This document shows positions 1 through 5,491 of a stretch of 5,657 nucleotides of DNA, piece after piece. Location of the stretch: positions 1 through 5,657 of the forward strand of contig JASHUD010000211.1 of the NCBI GenBank assembly GCA_030040215.1, in the 5' to 3' direction. Made by a program: the position numbers and the translations under genes. This DNA comes from Methylovirgula sp. GTDB lineage: Bacteria > Pseudomonadota > Alphaproteobacteria > Rhizobiales > Beijerinckiaceae. Positions within the stretch are counted from its first letter, which is position 1. The number at the start of each line of letters is the position of its first letter. The notes beneath the pieces were generated by a model, which saw only the letters and a program-made list of their open reading frames with translations, was not told the origin of the DNA and searched no databases.

Positions 1-60
1 CCGGCGATCAAGATCACCAATATCGTGGCGCTTCTGCTGCTTGCGATCCTTGCGCATTAG
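1..60 (+). CDS. 3' end of an unidentified gene, hydrophobic C-terminus
   Basis: An open frame enters from the left edge and ends at TAG (58-60). Only 19 residues are visible. They read PAIKITNIVALLLLAILAH, a run of about 13 hydrophobic residues that looks like a final transmembrane helix ending almost at the C-terminus. This suggests an integral membrane protein, but the piece is too short to name a family. It converges on bamE, with 61 bp and a hairpin between the two stops. The frame is assumed coding because it runs in from the edge, has GC-rich codons and ends neatly before an intergenic hairpin. Confidence 0.5.
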   Translation, partial: PAIKITNIVALLLLAILAH

Positions 61-71
61 GCGCGCCGATC

Positions 72-99
72 GAAGAAATGGCCGGATCGCTCCGGCCAT
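72..99 (-). terminator. Probable intrinsic terminator of bamE
   Basis: A perfect 8-bp stem, ATGGCCGG (78-85) with CCGGCCAT (92-99), encloses a 6-nt loop. Read on the minus strand the stem is followed by TTTCTTCG, a usable though interrupted U-tract. It starts 22 bp past the bamE stop. On the + strand the following bases (GCATAATGCG) are not T-rich, so it mainly suits bamE, although the hairpin lies between two convergent genes. Confidence 0.6.
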
Positions 100-121
100 G
101 CATAATGCGGCTGCGGTGCGA

Positions 122-571
122 TCAGCCAAACCGCAGGAGGCTCTTGAAAATGCCGTTCAGGAAGCTCGCCTCGTTGCCGCCGGTCGGCGTCGTCTGCGAG
201 ACGAAATCGAATACCTTGCCGTCCTTCAGGCCGTAGTTGGCGATGCGCTCGACTCGCTTCTGCTTGTCGAAATAGATCGCCAGAACACGCTGGTCGGTGA
301 TCTTCGCGTCCATGAACAGGACCGGACGGTCGGTGGATTGGCTGATATAGTACCAAGCGTCGCCGCCGACGGTCGAGGTGGTCGAGGGCGTCCCCATGAC
401 GACCAGCGCCTGCTCGGCGGAGGATCCGACCTTGACTTGGTCAAGCAATTTCGGATCGACCTGATAGCCGTGGGCGATTTCGCCATCATAGCCGAGACAG
501 CCGGCAAGGCCGAGCGCGAGCAGGCTCGCCAGGCCGAACTTCACAGCGAAACCTGTCTTGCCCAAATTCAC
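122..571 (-). CDS. bamE: Outer membrane protein assembly factor BamE (SmpA/OmlA lipoprotein)
   Basis: BamE is a small outer-membrane lipoprotein of the BAM complex, which folds beta-barrel proteins into the outer membrane from the periplasmic side. The 149-residue product starts with a lipoprotein signal: K5 and K11, a hydrophobic stretch (about 12-23) and the lipobox L-A-G-C with Cys25. Leu26 at the +2 position fits outer-membrane sorting. The SmpA/OmlA domain covers roughly residues 35-125 and shows KVGSS, VVMGTPS and DAWYYIS. The tail TTPTGGNEASFLNG...LLRFG is of the alphaproteobacterial OmlA kind. The GTG at 571 was chosen because GGAGAGG lies 7-13 nt upstream; a GTG at 577 has that motif directly against it, and a longer frame from 616 would put 15 extra charged residues before the signal peptide. 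Transcribed divergently from the cbp3-like gene. Confidence 0.9.
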   Translation of the reverse strand: MNLGKTGFAVKFGLASLLALGLAGCLGYDGEIAHGYQVDPKLLDQVKVGSSAEQALVVMGTPSTTSTVGGDAWYYISQSTDRPVLFMDAKITDQRVLAIYFDKQKRVERIANYGLKDGKVFDFVSQTTPTGGNEASFLNGIFKSLLRFG

Positions 572-714
572 GCTCACCCTCTCCGTTCGATCCCGCCGCC
601 GTTCCGCGCACGCCAAGTTTTGCTTGCGTCGCAGCCCGCCGATGCCTAACCCCCGCGAATACCAAAGGCAAGCGCGGCACCCGCCTCGCGAACGCGGGCT
701 CGGAACTTAGAGTC
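572..714. promoter_or_regulatory. Divergent promoter region, bamE / cbp3-like gene
   Basis: This 143-bp gap separates two divergent genes and so should hold promoters for both. The best candidate on the minus strand is TTGCCT (666-671), a 17-nt spacer and TAGGCA (643-648). The -10 half matches the consensus poorly. No convincing pair was found for the + strand. The ribosome-binding site before the cbp3-like gene is also weak (AGAG at 709-712, 2 nt from the ATG). The region is inferred mainly from gene orientation. Confidence 0.35.
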
Positions 715-1254
715 ATGTTTTTTGGGCTTTTCCGGGGCGCAGCCAATCGCCGCTTGATCGATCGGCTGCATGGCGAGATCGTCGCGGCGGCGCGCGACCC
801 GGTTTTGTTCCGTGCGTATGGGATCGGCGACGACATCGACGGGCGGTTCGAATCCTTAGCCCTGCACGCCGCCCTCGTGTTGCGCAGACTCGGTCTTCTG
901 CCGGCGCCCGGCCCGGAAATTGCGCAGGATCTCGCCGACGCTCTATTCCGGCACTTCGACGTCGCGCTGCGCGAGATGGGCGTGGCCGACGTCGGCGTGC
1001 CAAAACGAATGAGGACGATTGCCGAGTCTTTTCTCGGCCGCGCCAACGCCTATGATCGGGCTTTGCGCGAGGGTCATGCCGCGCTTTGCACCGCCTTGGC
1101 TCGGAACGTCTATGCCGGTCGCCGCGACGCGGATCGCCTTGCCCGCTACGTCGAGGCCCTCGATAAAGGGCTCGCCGGCGCGACACTCGCAGAGTTCGTC
1201 GAAGGTCCTATATTTGCAGGCAAGCCGGAGGAAGAGGGCCACGATGCCAGCTAG
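715..1254 (+). CDS. Ubiquinol-cytochrome c chaperone family protein (Cbp3-like)
   Basis: This 179-residue protein resembles the bacterial relatives of mitochondrial Cbp3/UQCC1, which assist cytochrome b synthesis and cytochrome bc1 complex assembly. The bacterial role is inferred from that homology. Recognisable stretches are an N-terminal helix (LIDRLHGEIVAAARDP, about 14-29), then DDIDGRFESLALHAALVLRRL (39-59), ALFRHFDVALREMGVADVGV (76-95) and the following KRMRTIAESFLGRANAYDRAL, the most family-like part. No signal peptide or membrane segment is seen, so it is probably cytoplasmic or peripheral at the inner membrane. Length is normal for bacterial members. Its last 11 bp overlap the DUF177 gene in another frame, which implies translational coupling. 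The start MFFGLFR fits the usual short hydrophobic beginning of the family. Confidence 0.85.
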   Translation: MFFGLFRGAANRRLIDRLHGEIVAAARDPVLFRAYGIGDDIDGRFESLALHAALVLRRLGLLPAPGPEIAQDLADALFRHFDVALREMGVADVGVPKRMRTIAESFLGRANAYDRALREGHAALCTALARNVYAGRRDADRLARYVEALDKGLAGATLAEFVEGPIFAGKPEEEGHDAS

Positions 1255-1804
1255 CAAAACGAATCCGCGGCCGACCGACAAGGTCTTCTCGCATCCCGTC
1301 AACGTTGAAGAAGTGCCGGAGGAGGGGCTCGATCTGGCGATCAGCGCCGATGCGGCGACTCGCCAGGCGCTTGCCGCCGTGGACGGCCTCGCCGGGATCG
1401 ACAGGCTCGAAGCCGATTTTCACATCGCCCGGCGCGGTCTTGCCGAATTCAACGTCAGCGGGACGCTGCGCGCCCGGGTTACACAGATCTGCGTCTTGAG
1501 TCTCGAACCGTTCGACACCGACATCGTCCAGGAGATCGACGTCGATTTCGCTCCACCGCCGGCGGCGCGCGCCGCGGCCCGTACCGCAACGCTCTTCGGC
1601 AGCCAGGGCACGCTTGCGCGCGATCCGCCCGACGCGATCGTCGACGGCATGATCGATGTCGGCGCGCTTGCCGCCGAATTTCTGGCGCTCGGCCTCGATC
1701 CCTATCCGAAGAAACCAGGTGCGGAATTCGCCCCGGTAACGGTTGCCGAGGAACGGGACGAGCGGCCTTTCGACGTGTTGAAAAAACTCACCGATCGCTC
1801 TTGA
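1244..1804 (+). CDS. DUF177 (YceD) family protein
   Basis: A 186-residue DUF177/YceD protein (PF02620). E. coli YceD and plant homologues have been linked to 23S rRNA accumulation or processing, but the molecular function is unsettled. Visible landmarks are TQICVLSLEPF (80-90), with a single Cys83 where other members have a CxxC-like site, an Ala/Pro-rich linker (about 103-115), and the best conserved part, DAIVDGMIDVGALAAEFLAL followed by DPYPKKPG (130-159), closing with RPFDVLKKL (174-182). Start ATG 1244 is preferred over upstream in-frame options because GGAGGAAGAGGG (1227-1238) sits just before it and the 11-bp overlap with the cbp3-like gene is typical of coupled genes. In many bacteria this gene precedes rpmF and plsX; here plsX follows directly and no rpmF is present. 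Confidence 0.88.
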   Translation: MPASKTNPRPTDKVFSHPVNVEEVPEEGLDLAISADAATRQALAAVDGLAGIDRLEADFHIARRGLAEFNVSGTLRARVTQICVLSLEPFDTDIVQEIDVDFAPPPAARAAARTATLFGSQGTLARDPPDAIVDGMIDVGALAAEFLALGLDPYPKKPGAEFAPVTVAEERDERPFDVLKKLTDRS

Positions 1805-1833
1805 ACGGTCCGCTCTGCGACGCGCCGCAGGCG

Positions 1834-1857
1834 AGCCGCCCGCGCTTGCGGTCGGCT
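1834..1857 (+). other. Hairpin between DUF177 gene and plsX
   Basis: AGCCG-C-CCGC, loop GCTT, then GCGG-T-CGGCT form a 9-bp stem with one internal C/T mismatch, starting 30 nt after the DUF177 stop. The following bases contain only TTT, so it is at best a weak terminator or attenuator. It could instead shape or stabilise a readthrough mRNA. The rest of the 133-bp gap shows no clear promoter. A 12-bp GC-only palindrome, CCGCGGCCGCGG, lies at 1901-1912. Confidence 0.35.
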
Positions 1858-1937
1858 GCGCTTTGCCGTAGCGCATCTTCCGGCGCGTCTCTCGGCTTGG
1901 CCGCGGCCGCGGGGAGATGGAGCGCATAGGAAGCGCT

Positions 1938-2993
1938 ATGCAGAGCTCAATTCGGATCGCGATCGATGCCATGGGGGGAGATCACGGTCCCGAGGTGATC
2001 GTACCCGGCGCCGCTTTGGCGCGCGCCCAATATCCCGGCCTCGCGTTCCTTTTTTTCGGGGACCAGCCGAGACTGACCCGGCTCGTCGCGGCCGATCCTT
2101 CCCTTGCCGCGGTCTCGAGCGTGCGGCACGCCCCCGTCGCCGTGCGCATGGGCGATAAGCCGAGCCAAGCCCTGCGTGCCGGGCGGCGCGCTTCCTCCAT
2201 GTGGCTCGCCCTCGAAGCCGTGAAGAAAGGCGAAGCCGATGCCGCCTTTTCGGCGGGCAATACCGGCGCGCTGATGGCGATGGCCAAGATCTGCCTTCAC
2301 ATGATCCCGCACATCGATCGCCCGGCCATCGCGGTGCTTTGGCCGACGCTGCGCGGCGAATCGGTCGTACTCGACGTCGGGGCGACGATCGGCGCCGACG
2401 CGCGTCACTTGGTCGGTCTCGCGATCATGGGGTCGGCCATGGCACGAATCATCTTCGCGCTGGACCGGCCGACGGTCGGCTTGCTGAATGTCGGCACCGA
2501 GGAGATCAAGGGAATCGAGGAGGTGAAAGCCGCCTCGCGAATCTTGCGCGAGTTGGCTCTGCCCAATCTCGATTATCGCGGCTTCGTCGAAGGCGATGAC
2601 ATCGGCAAAGGCGCAGTCGATGTGGTCGTCGCGGAAGGGTTCACCGGCAACATTGCCTTGAAAACGGCGGAAGGGACGGCCAAGCAAATCAGCGCCTATC
2701 TGCATCAGGCGCTGCGCAGCGGCATGCGCTCGAAACTCGGCTATCTCCTGGCGCGGCGCGCCTTCCAAGGGCTCGCCGTCAAAATGGATCCGCGCCGTGT
2801 GAACGGCGGCATCTTCCTGGGATTGGGCGGCGTGGTGATCAAGAGTCACGGCGGAGCCGATGCGTTGGGCACGGCGCGTGCCCTCGAAATCGGTTACGAG
2901 ATGGTGCGCGACGAACTCTTGCGAAAGATCGGGGAATCGCTCCCAGAACAGATCGAGCCGCGCGCCGCCGCGCCGGCTTCGGTACGCTCGTGA
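1938..2993 (+). CDS. plsX: Phosphate acyltransferase PlsX
   Basis: PlsX (acyl-ACP:phosphate acyltransferase) converts long-chain acyl-ACP and phosphate to acyl-phosphate, the donor PlsY uses to acylate glycerol-3-phosphate in phospholipid synthesis. It is a soluble enzyme that docks on the inner membrane. The 351-residue protein has the diagnostic start IAIDAMGGDHGPE (7-19), VRMGDKPSQALR (69-80), SSMWLAL (86-92), SAGNTGALMAMAK (105-117), IDRPAIAVLWPT (126-137), VLDVGAT (144-150), LNVGTEEIKG (183-192), YRGFVEGDDI (213-222), VVAEGFTGNIALKTAEGTAK (230-249) and FLGLGGVVIKSHGGAD (293-308). Length is normal for the family. ATG 1938 is favoured: AGGAAG (1928-1933) is correctly spaced 4 nt upstream, while the in-frame ATG 1917 has GGGGAG directly against it. 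A Pro/Ala-rich tail (335-351) is probably unstructured. Confidence 0.95.
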   Translation: MQSSIRIAIDAMGGDHGPEVIVPGAALARAQYPGLAFLFFGDQPRLTRLVAADPSLAAVSSVRHAPVAVRMGDKPSQALRAGRRASSMWLALEAVKKGEADAAFSAGNTGALMAMAKICLHMIPHIDRPAIAVLWPTLRGESVVLDVGATIGADARHLVGLAIMGSAMARIIFALDRPTVGLLNVGTEEIKGIEEVKAASRILRELALPNLDYRGFVEGDDIGKGAVDVVVAEGFTGNIALKTAEGTAKQISAYLHQALRSGMRSKLGYLLARRAFQGLAVKMDPRRVNGGIFLGLGGVVIKSHGGADALGTARALEIGYEMVRDELLRKIGESLPEQIEPRAAAPASVRS

Positions 2994-2996
2994 AGC

Positions 2997-3033
2997 GCCG
3001 GCCTGGGCCTCCGGGCCGCCCAAGGATGCCGGC
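2997..3033 (+). other. Intercistronic hairpin between plsX and fabH
   Basis: GCCGG (2997-3001) pairs with CCGGC (3029-3033). CCT and GGGC (3002-3008) pair with GCCC (3018-3021) and AGG (3023-3025), with small bulges and a 9-nt loop. The structure begins four bases after the plsX stop and no T-run follows, so it is unlikely to terminate transcription fully. It may protect the plsX 3' end or adjust the plsX to fabH ratio. The remaining 115 bp before fabH show no convincing promoter. Confidence 0.35.
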
Positions 3034-3148
3034 CGTAACGCGATCGGCGGATTTGAGATAAGCATTTCGGAACAACGGCTTGAAGCATGGTTGCTCGAAC
3101 CCGGCGATTGTGCAACAAGCCCCACGTTTATTCGAGCCGGAAATCCGC

Positions 3149-4132
3149 GTGACCCAACCCGTACTTCGCTCCGTCATCGTCGGATTGGGGTGCTCGCTTC
3201 CGAAGCGTATCGTCAGCAACGCGGATCTCGAGAAATTCCTTGAGACCAGCGACGCGTGGATCGTCCAGCGCACCGGCATCCGGCAGCGCCATATTGCCGG
3301 CGAAGACGAGCGCACCTCGAGCCTTGCAACGCAAGCGGCGCGCGCCGCGCTTGCCGACGCCGGACTCGGCGCCGTCGACATCGATCTCATCATCGTCGCC
3401 ACCTCCACCCCCGATTACACGTTTCCCGCGGTTGCGACGCAGGTCCAGGCCGAGCTCGGCAACACCGCCGGCGTCGCCTTCGACCTTCAAGCGGTCTGCT
3501 CGGGTTTCGTCTTCGCGCTCGCCACGGCGGATAAATTTCTGACCTCCGGGACGCACCGGCGGGCGCTGGTGATCGGCGCCGATACGCTGTCGCGCATTCT
3601 CGACTGGCAGGATCGCGCCACCTGCGTGCTTTTCGGCGATGGAGCCGGCGCCATCGTGCTGGAAGCGCGGGAAGGGAAGGGCACGAGCGCCGATCGCGGC
3701 GTCCTGACGACCCATTTGCGTTCCGACGGACGGTTTCGCGACAAGCTTTACGCGGACGGCGGCCCGTCTTCGACCGGTACGAGCGGACGGGTACGTATGC
3801 AGGGGCGGGAAGTATTCCGCCTGGCCATCACGATGATCAGCGACGTTGTCGAAGCTGCCTTTGCGGCAACCGGTACGACTCCCGAAGATCTCGACTGGTT
3901 CGTCCCGCACCAGGCCAACAGCCGAATTATCGACGCTTCGGCCGAAAAACTCGCAATTGCTCCGCGAAAGGTGGTCAAGACTGTCGATCTTCACGGCAAC
4001 ACGACCGCCGCCTCGATCCCGTTGGCGTTGAACGTCGCCCGCGACGACGGACGGATCAAAGCCGGCGATCTCGTGATGATCGAAGCGATGGGCGGTGGTT
4101 TTACCTGGGGAGCGGCCTTAATTCGATGGTAG
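3149..4132 (+). CDS. fabH: Beta-ketoacyl-ACP synthase III (FabH)
   Basis: FabH condenses acetyl-CoA with malonyl-ACP to acetoacetyl-ACP, the first step of each round of type II fatty acid synthesis in the cytoplasm. From GTG 3149 the product is 327 residues, the normal family length. The thiolase-fold catalytic triad is intact: Cys117 in FDLQAVCSGF, His254 in FVPHQAN and Asn284 in HGNTTAASIP. Also visible are WIVQRTGIRQRHIA (37-50), FGDGAGAIVLEA (162-173) and the glycine-rich end GGGFTWGAALIRW. GTG 3149 is chosen because GGAAA (3139-3143) is well spaced before it and the protein then begins close to the first beta strand (SVIVGLG). A TTG at 3080 would add 23 residues with no family match. Acyl-chain specificity cannot be told from sequence by eye. 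Likely co-expressed with plsX. Confidence 0.95.
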   Translation: MTQPVLRSVIVGLGCSLPKRIVSNADLEKFLETSDAWIVQRTGIRQRHIAGEDERTSSLATQAARAALADAGLGAVDIDLIIVATSTPDYTFPAVATQVQAELGNTAGVAFDLQAVCSGFVFALATADKFLTSGTHRRALVIGADTLSRILDWQDRATCVLFGDGAGAIVLEAREGKGTSADRGVLTTHLRSDGRFRDKLYADGGPSSTGTSGRVRMQGREVFRLAITMISDVVEAAFAATGTTPEDLDWFVPHQANSRIIDASAEKLAIAPRKVVKTVDLHGNTTAASIPLALNVARDDGRIKAGDLVMIEAMGGGFTWGAALIRW

Positions 4133-4218
4133 CTGCGGCGCGCCTGCAACAGGTGCAGCAAATATTCAAAATACCGCGGTTTTCGCTCCCGACTTGGCGA
4201 CGTGAGAGATAAGATCTG

Positions 4219-4256
4219 TTGCCTTAGACCTTGTTTTGTACCAATCTTCTAAGCAA
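4219..4256 (+). repeat. AT-rich inverted repeat upstream of ihfA
   Basis: TTGC-C-TTAGA (4219-4228) is complementary to TCTAAGCAA (4248-4256), giving 9 bp with one bulged C around a 19-nt centre. It lies in the most AT-rich part of this intergenic region and spans the candidate ihfA promoter, so it could be an operator as easily as an RNA hairpin. No matching regulator can be named. Confidence 0.4.
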
Positions 4257-4259
4257 TAA
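4231..4259 (+). promoter_or_regulatory. Candidate promoter of ihfA
   Basis: TTGTTT (4231-4236), a 17-nt spacer and CAATAA (4254-4259) form a sigma70-like pair in an AT-rich patch of otherwise GC-rich DNA. Initiation would be expected near 4266, immediately before the leader hairpins, giving a leader of about 135 nt. Both hexamers are imperfect matches, so this is a proposal only. Confidence 0.35.
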
Positions 4260-4266
4260 GCCTTTT

Positions 4267-4360
4267 CCTCGCGACGCTGAGATCTGGGAGGATCGCGAGG
4301 CCCGCCGGTTGATCGTGCGGCGCAACAGAACGCATTCGTCGTTTGTGCGCCGCAAGCGGG
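4267..4360 (+). promoter_or_regulatory. Predicted structured 5' leader of ihfA
   Basis: Two strong inverted repeats lie back to back. The first is a perfect 8-bp stem, CCTCGCGA (4267-4274) with TCGCGAGG (4293-4300), around 18 nt. The second is a perfect 9-bp stem, TGCGGCGCA (4316-4324) with TGCGCCGCA (4346-4354). It continues inward as CA/TG and AACG/CGTT with single-base bulges to a 7-nt loop, about 15 bp in all. An outer helix CCCGC (4301-4305) with GCGGG (4356-4360) can enclose the second stem. The block ends 40 nt before the ihfA ATG. No T-tract follows, so it is not a standard terminator. The rest of the 268-bp gap holds a 14-bp imperfect palindrome at 4170-4183 and no gene. Confidence 0.45.
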
Positions 4361-4400
4361 GGTGTCGTCGCGTTCATAAAGAAAAGCGCTGAGTTGCAAA

Positions 4401-4790
4401 ATGGCGAAGAGCGAGTTGTCGGCGAGGAGCGAACCGCCGGGGCCGATGCCCAGCGGTTCGACGGATTCTAAACCGCAAGGGAATCATACGGTCACGCGGG
4501 TCAATCTCGCCGAAGCAGTTTATCAGCAAGTCGGCCTGTCGCGGAAGGAATCGGCGGCCCTCGTCGAAATGGTTTTGGACGAGATGACCAAACGGCTGAT
4601 CGCCGGCGAGTCGGTGCGGCTTTCCTCTTTCGGATCGTTCAACGTCCGCCACAAGGGACGCCGCGTCGGCCGCAATCCCAAGACCGGCGTGGAAGTACCG
4701 ATCAAGGAACGCCGGGTTTTGGTGTTCAAGTCGTCGAATCTTCTGAAGGCGCGGATCAACGGCCAGCGCGCGGGACGCAACGGCGGTTGA
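4401..4790 (+). CDS. ihfA: Integration host factor subunit alpha (IhfA)
   Basis: IhfA pairs with IhfB to form IHF, a nucleoid protein that bends DNA sharply at specific sites in transcription, recombination and replication. The conserved HU/IHF core spans about residues 32-119: VTRVNLAEAVYQQVGLSRKESAALVEMV in pieces at the N-terminal helices, RLSSFGSF (73-80) and the DNA-arm motif GRNPKTG (90-96). Pro93 corresponds to the intercalating Pro65 of E. coli IhfA. EVP plus RRVLVFKSSNLLKARING closes the fold and fits alpha rather than beta or HU. The 129-residue length is longer than the usual ~100 because of about 30 extra N-terminal residues rich in Ser, Pro, Gly and Glu. No good start exists nearer the core: the codons before it are GTC, and ATG 4446 lacks a spaced ribosome-binding site. 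ATG 4401 itself has only a weak GAG 7 nt upstream. Confidence 0.92.
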   Translation: MAKSELSARSEPPGPMPSGSTDSKPQGNHTVTRVNLAEAVYQQVGLSRKESAALVEMVLDEMTKRLIAGESVRLSSFGSFNVRHKGRRVGRNPKTGVEVPIKERRVLVFKSSNLLKARINGQRAGRNGG

Positions 4791-4894
4791 TTGCCGACGG
4801 CGGGCACATCACGTACGCCAACTGATGCTCCGCGTGTCGCGCGCATGATGCGAATGCATCACCCGCAAACCAAAATCCGAAAGTTGATGCGATA

Positions 4895-4919
4895 CGGTGG
4901 GAAATCTCGGTTCCCATCG
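4895..4919 (+). terminator. Possible terminator downstream of ihfA
   Basis: CGGTGGGAA (4895-4903) and TTCCCATCG (4911-4919) form a 9-bp stem including one G-U pair, with a 7-nt loop. The tail ATTCCCTTT is only partly T-rich. The hairpin lies 105 nt past the ihfA stop and 75 nt before the MerR-type gene, so it could end the ihfA transcript or sit in the leader of the next gene. Confidence 0.35.
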
Positions 4920-4994
4920 ATTCCCTTTGCGTGCATCCTGCTCTAAGATTCGATTCAAATCGCCGGATCGCGGGATCGAGGCTCTCGCAACGCT

Positions 4995-5444
4995 ATGGAA
5001 AAGACCGCCGACGCATTCCGAACCATCAGCGAGGTCGCGCAGGATCTCGATCTGCCCCAGCACGTGCTGCGTTTCTGGGAGACGCGCTTTACGCAAATCA
5101 AACCGCTGAAGCGGGGCGGCGGCCGGCGTTACTACCGGCGCGAGGACATCGATCTGCTGCGCGCCATCCGTCGGCTCCTGTATGGCGAAGGCTATACGAT
5201 CAAGGGCGTGCAGAAAATCTTGCGGGAGCAAGGAGCGCGCGGCGTCGTCGCCGCGGGGCGGCAGGGCAGCGAGGGTGAGACGCTCTACGATGCCGTTGCG
5301 GACGATTCCGGCGCGCAAGTCGCGGTCTGCAATGGGGAAGCGGAGCCTCTGGTGCTTGGCACTGCCGGATATGAAGTCCTCGAGCAGGTTCTTGCCGAAC
5401 TTGGCGAATGCGAGAGGCTGCTCAACGCGGCGCGCGCCGGCTGA
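4995..5444 (+). CDS. MerR family transcriptional regulator (ihfA-linked)
   Basis: A 149-residue protein with an N-terminal MerR winged helix-turn-helix at about residues 8-78: FRTISEVAQDLDLPQHVLRFWE (helix-turn-helix), FTQIKPLKRGGGRRYYRRED (wing) and IDLLRAIRRLLYGEGYTIKGVQKILRE. Such proteins bind promoter DNA as dimers. The C-terminal half (about 80-149) carries no cysteine cluster or known ligand domain: the only Cys is C112, so metal sensing of the classical MerR type is unlikely. The last 25 residues (YEVLEQVLAELGECERLL) look like the amphipathic dimer helix. This gene sits right after ihfA in many alphaproteobacteria, but its target and signal are not known to me. Start ATG 4995 begins just before the domain; the ribosome-binding site is weak (GAGG at 4978-4981, 13 nt away). 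Confidence 0.88.
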   Translation: MEKTADAFRTISEVAQDLDLPQHVLRFWETRFTQIKPLKRGGGRRYYRREDIDLLRAIRRLLYGEGYTIKGVQKILREQGARGVVAAGRQGSEGETLYDAVADDSGAQVAVCNGEAEPLVLGTAGYEVLEQVLAELGECERLLNAARAG

Positions 5445-5454
5445 GGCGATTGCG

Positions 5455-5483
5455 TTGCGGCGCGAAGCGCCTTTCTCTATAAA
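5455..5483 (+). promoter_or_regulatory. Probable tRNA-Pro promoter
   Basis: TTGCGG (5455-5460), an exact 17-nt spacer and TATAAA (5478-5483) form a good sigma70-type promoter. The bases after the -10 (GCGGCCG, 5484-5490) are GC-only, like the discriminator of stable-RNA promoters under stringent (ppGpp) control. Expected initiation at about 5490 is only a couple of bases before the mature tRNA 5' end. Confidence 0.6.
5459..5477 (+). terminator. Possible weak terminator of the MerR-type gene
   Basis: GGCGC (5459-5463), loop GAA, GCGCC (5467-5471) make a compact 5-bp GC stem followed by TTTCTCT. It begins 15 nt after the MerR-type stop. The stem is short and the T-tract interrupted. It physically overlaps the spacer of the tRNA promoter. 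Confidence 0.4.
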
Positions 5484-5491
5484 GCGGCCGA

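Noticed and set aside
41..649. 202-codon + strand frame across bamE
   Set aside because: It lies opposite a convincing lipoprotein gene and reads as arginine-rich shadow sequence; it would also run through the bamE terminator hairpin.
1901..1912. 12-bp palindrome CCGCGGCCGCGG before plsX
   Set aside because: It consists only of G and C in a GC-rich stretch and has no loop; likely compositional chance rather than a site.
1947..3125. 392-codon open frame on the minus strand opposite plsX
   Set aside because: It is the antisense shadow of plsX in GC-rich DNA; its product has low-complexity Arg/Gly/His-rich composition and no family resemblance, while plsX matches end to end.
3128..3994. 288-codon minus-strand frame opposite fabH
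   Set aside because: fabH has a complete catalytic triad and normal length on the other strand; the antisense product has no recognisable domain.
4133..4400. IHF binding site for autoregulation upstream of ihfA
   Set aside because: No good match to WATCAANNNNTTR was found on either strand; the only TTGAT (4309-4313) lacks the other half of the motif.
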